Shown here: piece after piece, positions 1 through 5,035 of the stretch
Layout of the letters: every line of letters starts with the position of its first letter
How positions within the stretch are numbered: position 1 is the first letter of the stretch
Source of the DNA: an uncultured Collinsella sp.
Lineage (GTDB): Bacteria; Actinomycetota; Coriobacteriia; Coriobacteriales; Coriobacteriaceae
Length of the DNA: 5,662 nt
Direction of reading: 5' to 3'
Assembly (NCBI GenBank): GCA_900544235.1
Contig: UQUL01000075.1
Coordinates: 1 to 5,662 of the forward strand
Program-made: the position numbers and the translations under genes
The notes under the pieces: generated by a model
Databases searched by the model: none
Seen by the model: only the letters and a program-made list of their open reading frames with translations
Told to the model about the DNA's origin: nothing

Positions 1-95
1 GTGGCCTTCGTCTTGCGCAGGACTGTCCGAGCAGCAAACCAAAACCATCTCGCCAGCCCAGCGACCACCCCTCCCAAAGATTTTCAAAAAAGTTG
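1..95. other. left-edge stretch with no supported gene
   Basis: This stretch before the tRNA promoter holds nothing I can assign. Frame +1 is open from the edge to a stop at 97-99, and short open frames exist on the minus strand (for example from an ATG at 48-46 or a GTG at 68-66 running off the left edge). All are too short to judge, and none has a well-spaced ribosome binding site. A divergent gene may begin here and leave the window, but this cannot be decided from what is visible. Confidence 0.4.
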
Positions 96-125
96 TTGAC
101 GCGCGCGTAACGACTCGTCTAATAT
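96..125 (+). promoter_or_regulatory. sigma-70-type promoter of the tRNA-Ile gene
   Basis: A -35 box TTGACG (96-101; consensus TTGACA) is followed after 18 bases by a -10 box TAATAT (120-125; consensus TATAAT). Transcription would begin about 132, leaving only a few bases of leader before the mature tRNA at 140, as expected for a singly transcribed tRNA gene. This is the best promoter match in the window. Boxes and spacing are seen directly; activity is inferred. Confidence 0.75.
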
Positions 126-139
126 ATCCCTTGCGCGAT

Positions 140-216
140 GGACCTGTAGCTCAGTTGGTTAGAGCGTCCGGCTGATAACCGGGAGGTCACAAGTTCGAAT
201 CTTGTCAGGTCCACCA
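140..216 (+). tRNA. tRNA-Ile (anticodon GAU), CCA encoded
   Basis: The full cloverleaf can be folded by eye. The acceptor stem is GGACCTG (140-146) with CAGGTCC (206-212), all seven pairs Watson-Crick. The D stem is GCTC/GAGC (149-152/162-165). The anticodon stem is TCCGG/CCGGG (167-171/179-183, one G-U pair) with loop CTGATAA and anticodon GAT at 174-176. The T stem is ACAAG/CTTGT (189-193/201-205) with loop TTCGAAT. The discriminator base is A213 and the 3' CCA (214-216) is encoded in the DNA. GAU reads the isoleucine codons AUU and AUC. The gene stands alone with its own promoter and terminator, not inside an rRNA spacer where this tRNA is often found. Confidence 0.97.
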
Positions 217-230
217 TCAAAACTGTGAAG

Positions 231-260
231 AGCCTCGGGGCATTGCCTCGGGGCTTTTTT
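231..260 (+). terminator. intrinsic terminator after tRNA-Ile
   Basis: An 11-bp stem pairs 231-241 with 245-255 around a three-base loop ATT (242-244), followed by a T run through 260. Two of the pairs are G-U wobbles (positions 235/251 and 238/248). The two arms are therefore also a direct repeat of GCCTCGGGGC (232-241 and 245-254). On the minus strand the wobbles become A-C mismatches, so the structure should terminate in one direction only. It separates the tRNA unit from the gene cluster that follows. Confidence 0.9.
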
Positions 261-288
261 CTTATCTGCGATAAATCTCATTTTGGTT

Positions 289-318
289 TTGTGTGCTGTG
301 CGAAAGATTGGGTAGTAT
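289..318 (+). promoter_or_regulatory. possible promoter of the DUF151 gene cluster
   Basis: A TTGTGT box (289-294) and a TAGTAT box (313-318) are separated by 18 bases. Both depart from consensus, but the position fits: after the tRNA terminator and about 50 bases ahead of the chosen start codon at 376. A start site near 325 would leave a leader of roughly 50 bases carrying the ribosome binding site at 364-371. Alternative -10 readings (TATAGC at 316-321) are possible. This is an inference from box match and position only. Confidence 0.35.
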
Positions 319-375
319 AGCTATTCAATGCGGTGGAGCTGCCGCGTGTTAACCGCTACGTACCGGAGGTGTTCC

Positions 376-876
376 ATGGTTCGTGTCGACATAGAGACCA
401 TCGTCATGGCCGCCGGTCCCGTGCCATCGCTTGTCGTGCTTCGCGAGCGCTGCAGCAAATCGGCCTCGCCCGCGCCGCTGCGTTCCCTTTCCATTCAGAC
501 TGGTTCGTTTGAAGCCGCTGCCATCAGCCGCGGCATCGATAGCGGCCGCGCCGAGCGCCCGATTACCCATGACCTGTTGCTCGATATTGTTGGCGCCCTG
601 GGCGCCAAGCTCGAGCGCATCGAGATCGTTCGCGCCGAGCCGCCGGTGTTCTACGCGACGATCGTCGTACTGGCCGATGGTGACGAGCGCAAGATCGACG
701 CCCGCCCCAGTGATGCCATTGCCCTTGCCGTGCGCAGCAATGCCCCCATGTTTGTGGAGGACGACATCATGAATCGCCTGGGCACTGTTTCTACCCACGC
801 CGAGGAAGTCGACGACGAGCAGGAGTTCGAGAAGTTCGACGAGTTCGTCCATACGCTCTCCCCCGATGACTTCTAA
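376..876 (+). CDS. bifunctional nuclease family protein (DUF151)
   Basis: This 166-residue protein belongs to the DUF151/BFN family, whose characterised members have DNase and RNase activity and whose structures show a compact alpha/beta fold; its cellular role here is unknown. The family signatures are clear: FEAAAISRGI (45-54), RPITHDLL (61-68) and DARPSDAIALAVRS (108-121). The sequence before the first motif (about residues 25-44) lacks the usual LPIWIG-like strand and reads LRSLSIQTG instead. After the core comes an acidic tail (about 142-166); there is no UVR domain, which some relatives carry. I chose ATG 376 over the in-frame ATG 328 because CGGAGGTG (364-371) sits five bases before it and 328 has no ribosome binding site and lies almost at the presumed transcription start. 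The next gene begins at the base after the stop codon, suggesting one transcript and possible translational coupling. Confidence 0.92.
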   Translation: MVRVDIETIVMAAGPVPSLVVLRERCSKSASPAPLRSLSIQTGSFEAAAISRGIDSGRAERPITHDLLLDIVGALGAKLERIEIVRAEPPVFYATIVVLADGDERKIDARPSDAIALAVRSNAPMFVEDDIMNRLGTVSTHAEEVDDEQEFEKFDEFVHTLSPDDF

Positions 877-1218
877 ATGCGGGGCGTCCAGGTTGCGGAG
901 CGTTCGCTGATGGCCGGCGGTATGTCGGCTGAGGCGGCTCGCATTGCCTATGTGACGCAGGCCCGCACACTTCGCGAGCGCCGCGGCTCGTTTATCAAGA
1001 TGGTTGTCGTCTCCGCCCTTGTCGCGGCAATCTGCTCGCGCCTTCGTGGTACAGTTGGTGCGCTTGGGTTTTCGATCTCTACGGGCCTCGTGATCTGGGG
1101 CGTGGTCGATGCGGTCATGCTGACCAGTCAGATCAAGGTGCTCGACAAGCGCGCGATGGATATGATGCGTGCCCGCGACGCTGCCGCCAAGATCGCTGCT
1201 GAGGCACAAGAACTGTAA
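877..1218 (+). CDS. small two-helix membrane protein, function unknown
   Basis: I do not recognise this 113-residue protein. It has a polar N-terminus, a hydrophobic stretch at about 41-55, a second longer one at about 59-86 separated by the short basic turn SRLRG, then a charged C-terminal tail (about 87-113) rich in Lys, Arg, Ala and Met that is probably helical. A two-pass hairpin with both ends on one side of the membrane is the simplest reading. The first ATG directly follows the preceding stop codon (TAAATG) and has no Shine-Dalgarno sequence, so it would depend on coupled translation. An in-frame ATG at 910 is preceded by GGAG (897-900, nine bases away) and is a serious alternative, giving 102 residues. 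The reading frame and coding character are well supported; the start is uncertain. Confidence 0.78.
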   Translation: MRGVQVAERSLMAGGMSAEAARIAYVTQARTLRERRGSFIKMVVVSALVAAICSRLRGTVGALGFSISTGLVIWGVVDAVMLTSQIKVLDKRAMDMMRARDAAAKIAAEAQEL

Positions 1219-1248
1219 CGACGCCAGACTCGATGGGAAGGTCTAAAG

Positions 1249-1698
1249 ATGGCACAGGATATGCAGGACGCCGGTAACGTCTCCGCCGAGCTCGACGCCA
1301 TGGTGTGCGATCTGATCGGAGCGTTCTTGGACGACCTTGCCGCCGGTGAAAACCCTGGCGTGGTCGTGGCAATTGAGGACGCCGCTTCCAACCGTTATCT
1401 GGCGGCGCTCGATGAGGATGGCGAAGAGGCGTGCCTCGAGGCGGCCACCAACTTTATCTCCGAGCACAAGATGGGTCTTAAGGACGAGGGCCTGGGCCGT
1501 ATCGCCCGCTATGCCATCGGCTACACCGGCTGCGTCGAGATTGACGGCGGCTATCACGATGCTCTGCTCGTGAGCTTCTTCGAAACCACGCTCGAGAGCG
1601 GTTTTTCGGCATATGTGCTGTATGAGGGCATGGGCGCCGGCGATGGTTTTATGTGGAGCGACCCTGAACCTGCAGGTGAGGAAACCCCTCTCATCTAA
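1249..1698 (+). CDS. acidic soluble protein, function unknown
   Basis: This 149-residue protein matches no family I recognise. It is strongly acidic, with Asp/Glu spread throughout, and has no signal peptide or membrane segment, so it is probably cytoplasmic. The N-terminal part (about 11-33) and 59-72 look helical; about 36-54 and 94-126 look like mixed strand segments, including VVVAIED and a GYTGCVEIDGGYHDALLV stretch. Cysteines occur at 20, 62 and 95 without a metal-binding spacing. The start is supported by GGAAGG (1236-1241) seven bases before ATG. It begins 30 bases after the membrane-protein gene and is probably cotranscribed with it and the DUF151 gene. No terminator is evident downstream, so transcription may continue into typA. 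Confidence 0.85.
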   Translation: MAQDMQDAGNVSAELDAMVCDLIGAFLDDLAAGENPGVVVAIEDAASNRYLAALDEDGEEACLEAATNFISEHKMGLKDEGLGRIARYAIGYTGCVEIDGGYHDALLVSFFETTLESGFSAYVLYEGMGAGDGFMWSDPEPAGEETPLI

Positions 1699-1740
1699 AA
1701 TCGCTAAAATAAACGAGTTTTCGGTAAAAGGCTCAATATT

Positions 1741-1768
1741 CCCGCCGAGCGTTGCATTGCTGGGTGGG
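1741..1768 (+). other. hairpin in the region upstream of typA
   Basis: Bases 1741-1746 (CCCGCC) pair with 1763-1768 (GGGTGG read in reverse, one G-U). After a G-G mismatch at 1747/1762, bases 1748-1751 pair with 1758-1761 (one G-U). The loop is TTGCAT (1752-1757). No T run follows, so this is not a standard terminator. If typA is transcribed from further upstream, it would be a 5' leader stem-loop about 50 bases before the start codon. Function is unknown and the fold may be incidental in GC-rich DNA. Confidence 0.4.
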
Positions 1769-1815
1769 TCGCATACGCGTGCCGGTTGTATATAGATAGA
1801 AGATAGGGGAACTAC

Positions 1816-3654
1816 ATGCGCGTAGACAATCTGAGGAACATCGCCATCATCGCTCACGTCGACCACGGCAAGACGACGATGGTCGACAAGCTCCTGCGTG
1901 CCACGGACGCCTTCCGTGCCAACCAGCAGGTCGAGGACCGCGTCCTGGATTCCAACGACCAGGAGCGCGAGCGCGGCATTACGATTCTCGCCAAGAACAT
2001 CTCTATCGAGTACAAGGACGTCAAGATCAACGTCATCGACACCCCGGGCCACGCCGACTTTGGCGGCGAGGTCGAGCGCGTGCTGCGTATGGCCGACGGC
2101 GCTCTGCTGCTGGTCGACGCTTTTGAGGGCCCCATGCCCCAGACCCGCTTCGTGCTGCGTCACGCTATCGACACCGGCCTTAAGATCATGATCGTCATCA
2201 ACAAGATCGACCGTCCGGGTGCCAACCCCGAGAAGGCCTATAACGACTGCCTCGACCTTATGGCCGACCTGGGCGCTACCGACGACCAGCTTGAGTTCGC
2301 CATGGAGCACGTGGTCTACGCCAGCGCCATGAATGGCTTTGCCCGCCTTGACCCCAACGACGGCAACATGGACATGTATCCGCTGCTCGATATGATCATC
2401 GACGACATGCCCGCGCCCGAGGTTGACGAGAACGCCCCGCTGGCCATGCAGTGCGTGACCATCGACCACTCCAACTTCGTTGGCCGTATCGGCATCGGTC
2501 GCGTGTACTCCGGCACCATCCACCAGGGCGACCAGATCCTGGTTGTCAAGAACGACGGCTCCAGCGCTACCGCCACCGTCAAGCAGCTCTTTACCTTCGA
2601 CTACCTGGGCCGTACCGAGTGCCAGGAAGTCGGCGCCGGCGACATCGCCGCTGTCGTGGGTATCGACCGCACCGATATCGGCGATGTCTACACCGATCCC
2701 GAGAACCCTGTCGAGCTCGAGCCCATCGAGATCGACCCGCCGACCCTGTCCATCGTCTTTGAGGCTTCGACCTCCCCGCTTGTCGGCCGCGACGGCGACA
2801 TCGTGGGCGCCCGTCAGCTCAAGGAGCGCCTGTTCAACGAGGCCGAGAACAACGTGACCATGAAGATCGAGGAGCTCGAGGACAAGAGCGGCGTCGAGGT
2901 CTCGGGCCGCGGCATTCTGCACCTGTCCGTTCTGATGGAGTCCATGCGCCGCGAGGGCTTTGAGTTCCAGGTCGGCCGTCCCCGCGTTCTGTTTAAGAAG
3001 GACGAGAACGGCAACAAGATGGAGCCCGTCGAGCAGGCCGTCGTCGAGTGCCCGGACGAGTACTCAGGCAAGGTCGTTGAGGTCTTCGGCACCTCCGGCG
3101 GCATCATGACGAGCATGGATACCTCGGGCATCGTGACGCACCTCGAGTTTAAGATCCCGACCCGCGGCATCATGGGTCTTAAGAACCGCATCATGAACGT
3201 CACCCACGGCGAGGGCGTGTTCTACCACACCTTCCTGGAGTATGGTCCTTACGCTGGTGAGATCGGTAACCGTCAGAACGGCGCCATGATCTCCATGACC
3301 ACCGAGAAGGCCGTTGCCTACGCTCTGGGTACGCTGCAGGAGCGCGGCCAGCTGTTTGTTGAGCCGGGCACCGAGTGCTATGAGGGCATGATCGTGGGCG
3401 AGCGCAGCAAGGCTGGCGACATGGTCGTCAACATCGCGCGTACCAAGAATCTGGGCAACCAGCGTTCCTCGACCTCCGATATCTCCGTCCAGCTGGTGCC
3501 GCCCCGCACCTTCTCGCTGGAGGAAGCGCTGGAGTACATCGCCGACGACGAGCTGGTCGAGATTACTCCCAAGAACATCCGCCTGCGCAAGCGTCTGCTC
3601 AACGCCACCGACCGCAAGAAGGCTGCCGTTCGCACCGGCCAGGTCAACAAATAA
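1816..3654 (+). CDS. typA: translational GTPase TypA/BipA
   Basis: This 612-residue protein matches the usual length of TypA/BipA (about 600-615), a GTPase related to EF-G and LepA that binds the ribosome and supports ribosome assembly and growth under stress, notably at low temperature in E. coli. The GTPase domain shows G1 AHVDHGKT (13-20), the switch I segment ERERGITI (50-57), G3 DTPGH (75-79) with the catalytic-type His79, G4 NKID (129-132) and G5 SA (170-171). A beta-barrel domain II follows (about 200-290), then EF-G-like domain III with GRGILHL (364-370), a domain V-like region (about 400-480), and the TypA-specific C-terminal domain ending in a basic RKRLLNATDRKKAA tail. The start is supported by AGGGGA (1805-1810) five bases before ATG. 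Codon use is strongly biased, consistent with high expression. It lies 117 bases after the unknown acidic-protein gene and ends before a strong terminator. Confidence 0.99.
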   Translation: MRVDNLRNIAIIAHVDHGKTTMVDKLLRATDAFRANQQVEDRVLDSNDQERERGITILAKNISIEYKDVKINVIDTPGHADFGGEVERVLRMADGALLLVDAFEGPMPQTRFVLRHAIDTGLKIMIVINKIDRPGANPEKAYNDCLDLMADLGATDDQLEFAMEHVVYASAMNGFARLDPNDGNMDMYPLLDMIIDDMPAPEVDENAPLAMQCVTIDHSNFVGRIGIGRVYSGTIHQGDQILVVKNDGSSATATVKQLFTFDYLGRTECQEVGAGDIAAVVGIDRTDIGDVYTDPENPVELEPIEIDPPTLSIVFEASTSPLVGRDGDIVGARQLKERLFNEAENNVTMKIEELEDKSGVEVSGRGILHLSVLMESMRREGFEFQVGRPRVLFKKDENGNKMEPVEQAVVECPDEYSGKVVEVFGTSGGIMTSMDTSGIVTHLEFKIPTRGIMGLKNRIMNVTHGEGVFYHTFLEYGPYAGEIGNRQNGAMISMTTEKAVAYALGTLQERGQLFVEPGTECYEGMIVGERSKAGDMVVNIARTKNLGNQRSSTSDISVQLVPPRTFSLEEALEYIADDELVEITPKNIRLRKRLLNATDRKKAAVRTGQVNK

Positions 3655-3681
3655 GTGCTGGGCTTTATAGCGTCTAACAAG

Positions 3682-3716
3682 AAAGGGCGTCGACCGCAAT
3701 GGTCGGCGCCCTTTTT
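3682..3716 (+). terminator. intrinsic terminator of typA
   Basis: A 14-bp stem pairs 3682-3695 with 3701-3714, with a single T-G wobble (3690/3706) and loop GCAAT (3696-3700), followed by T at 3715-3716; the T run is 3712-3716. It begins 28 bases after the typA stop codon. Read on the minus strand the stem is followed by TTTCTTGTT, so it may also stop transcription coming from the convergent gene at 3783-4928. Confidence 0.93.
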
Positions 3717-3741
3717 GTGCACAGGGACTGAGCTGGTCTGC

Positions 3742-3776
3742 ACCACCACAAAGGTGCCTGGCCCCTTTATGGTGGT
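3742..3776. repeat. 35-base REP-like palindrome between convergent genes
   Basis: The arms 3742-3757 and 3761-3776 pair at 14 of 16 positions; the exceptions are 3749/3769 (C-A) and 3755/3763 (T-C), around a three-base tip CTG. The core AAAGGTGCCTGGCCCCTTT (3750-3768) is flanked by ACCACCA and TGGTGGT arms. No T run follows on either strand, so a plain terminator is not the best explanation. Its compact imperfect palindrome and its place in a convergent intergenic gap fit a REP-type dispersed element. The resemblance of the core to GGTGCCTG-type REP cores is from memory. Whether it is repeated elsewhere in the genome cannot be seen here. Confidence 0.6.
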
Positions 3777-3782
3777 TGGCGG

Positions 3783-4928
3783 CTAAGCGGTGGGGAGTCC
3801 TGGCGTGTTAGCCGGCTGCTGCGGTTTGAGGTTGGCGTTGCGCCAGATGATTTGGATGATGTAGCCGAGTGTAAAGACGAAGGCCACGCCGCTGATGAAG
3901 TCGCCTACGAGGGGAAGCCCCGTGAGGGCGCCTGCGATCACGCCGCCCACAGCCGCCATGGCGTAGCGGTTCTGGCTGTTTCCGACCATGCGCGCGATCG
4001 CGCACCCCGCAAAGGCGCTCGACACCAGTGCGATGCCAATAACACCGCACAAGAGGGCTCCGGCAAGCGACAGACCAGCGATAGAGATAATCAGCAGTAG
4101 GACGGCGGGAACGATAGCAATCGTGCTCAGAAGACCGCTCACCCACAGGGGCATGGGGCGCTGGTGGAGCATGCCGGCGGCGCCGGCGGTCGCGCGCGGA
4201 AAGACGAGCTCGAGCAGCAGGGCGACAAAGCAGGTCGAGAGTGCCGCGGCGACGATGCCGCCGATGACATCGTTAACGGTGGAAGCATCTTCGTTCTCGG
4301 TACGCTCGATCTTGAGCGCACCGACCTCGGCTCCTGCGGCACGCTCGGGGTCCTCGGAGACGTGTGCGTTCACGGTGCCGGTGATGTGGGCGTTCTTGCC
4401 CAGGATGAGCTTGTCGGCCCAAACCTCGACATTGCCCTCGACGGTGCCATCGATGGTCACCGTATCGCCTGCCAGCGCTGCCGACTTGGCAGAGCCGCGC
4501 AGGGCAACCGTCTCGCCTATCGCGTAAAAACAGTTGGCGGTGCTGTCGGAATTGAGCACAACGTGCTGACCGACGACCGTGACGCTGCCATCAACCGTGG
4601 TCTTGGCGATATCGATAGTGCGTGCCGCCAAGCGGACGGCGCCGCCCACCGTGCAGTCGCGGATAGAGAGGGTATCGCCCGCGGCGATGATATCGTGGTC
4701 AATGGACGCATCGTCCAAGTTGAGGGCCTGGCCGGCCCAGTACAGGTCACCCTCGACGCCAGACGGATCGACGTCATTGTCGGTCGCAAGTACGTTTCCT
4801 GCGGTGTCCGTGCCGGCGAACGACGCCGTGGGAAGCGCAGTGATCGCCAGTGCGATGAGCGCGAATGCCATAAGCAGGCAGCGACGCATCTTGTGTGACG
4901 GCGCCGTCGCGGTTTGATTGAAAGCCAT
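3783..4928 (-). CDS. secreted bactofilin-like beta-helix protein with C-terminal membrane domain
   Basis: The 381-residue product starts with a signal peptide: basic KMRR (13-16), a hydrophobic core (about 17-33) and likely cleavage after ASFA (35-38). Residues about 60-190 form repeated short strands of alternating hydrophobic residues with turn glycines (for example GSVTVVG, GDTVTIDGTVEGNVEV, GTVNAHV), the pattern of polymer-forming bactofilin-type right-handed beta-helices. After a charged linker (about 191-217) the C-terminal half has about five hydrophobic helices (near 220-243, 261-284, 286-312, 323-341, 343-362) and a Pro/Gln-rich tail. The inferred topology is an external beta-helix anchored by a membrane domain, with a possible role in envelope organisation; no enzymatic motif is seen. 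ATG 4928 has AGGA six bases upstream; an in-frame ATG at codon 14 would also keep the signal peptide. It lies 107 bases downstream of the TRIC-family gene. Confidence 0.85.
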   Translation of the reverse strand: MAFNQTATAPSHKMRRCLLMAFALIALAITALPTASFAGTDTAGNVLATDNDVDPSGVEGDLYWAGQALNLDDASIDHDIIAAGDTLSIRDCTVGGAVRLAARTIDIAKTTVDGSVTVVGQHVVLNSDSTANCFYAIGETVALRGSAKSAALAGDTVTIDGTVEGNVEVWADKLILGKNAHITGTVNAHVSEDPERAAGAEVGALKIERTENEDASTVNDVIGGIVAAALSTCFVALLLELVFPRATAGAAGMLHQRPMPLWVSGLLSTIAIVPAVLLLIISIAGLSLAGALLCGVIGIALVSSAFAGCAIARMVGNSQNRYAMAAVGGVIAGALTGLPLVGDFISGVAFVFTLGYIIQIIWRNANLKPQQPANTPGLPTA

Positions 4929-4934
4929 GGTTGA

Positions 4935-4938
4935 TCCT
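4935..4938 (-). promoter_or_regulatory. ribosome binding site of the beta-helix protein gene
   Basis: Read on the minus strand, AAAAGGATCAACC precedes ATG 4928, placing AGGA six bases from the start codon. This supports the outer ATG over the in-frame ATG at codon 14. Confidence 0.7.
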
Positions 4939-4940
4939 TT

Positions 4941-4967
4941 TGTTAGGTGTTCGGCATATACCTAACA
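4941..4967. promoter_or_regulatory. 8-bp perfect inverted repeat before the ribosome binding site
   Basis: TGTTAGGT (4941-4948) and ACCTAACA (4960-4967) are perfect inverted repeats separated by 11 bases. On the minus strand the inner edge lies two bases from the AGGA ribosome binding site of the beta-helix gene. It could be an operator for a dimeric regulator or an mRNA hairpin affecting translation start. No T run follows that would make it a clean terminator for the upstream gene. The repeat is seen directly; a role is inferred. Confidence 0.45.
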
Positions 4968-5035
4968 GGGTACCCAACGCGTGGGCGCTCTAAAAGAGCC
5001 TCTCGGTTGCATTTCGAAGGGTCGTGCCGTGCTGT

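Noticed and set aside
1..68. Possible divergent gene start on the minus strand running off the left edge
   Set aside because: Several frames are open over this short distance, and the GGGAGGG sequence is too close to the GTG at 68-66 and too far from the ATG at 48-46. It cannot be distinguished from chance.
328..375. Sixteen-codon N-terminal extension of the DUF151 protein from ATG 328
   Set aside because: There is no ribosome binding site before 328, it would lie at the presumed transcription start, and the strong CGGAGGTG box sits inside this stretch at the right distance from ATG 376.
349..1209. Minus-strand open frame of 286 codons opposite the DUF151 and membrane-protein genes
   Set aside because: The plus strand carries unmistakable DUF151 motifs here; the antisense frame is His/Arg/Gly-rich shadow composition without recognisable domains.
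1243..2922. Very long open frame (559 codons) on the minus strand opposite the acidic-protein gene and the first part of typA
   Set aside because: It lies antisense to the conserved typA coding region, crosses two genes and the gap between them, and is rich in Val, Asp, Gly and His, as expected from the complement of GC-biased codons. No family motif is visible.
4164..4898. Plus-strand open frame of 244 codons opposite the beta-helix protein gene
   Set aside because: The minus-strand product has a coherent signal peptide, beta-helix and membrane helices with a ribosome binding site; the plus-strand frame is its shadow.
4968..4982. GGGTACCC palindrome (4968-4975) and neighbouring ACGCGT (4977-4982)
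   Set aside because: Such short palindromes are expected by chance in GC-rich DNA and have no clear relation to a promoter or gene start.
4993..5005. Short GCTCT/AGAGC stem as a possible terminator of the TRIC-family gene
   Set aside because: The stem around 4987-4999 is only five pairs and no T run follows on the minus strand, so read-through into the beta-helix gene is just as likely.
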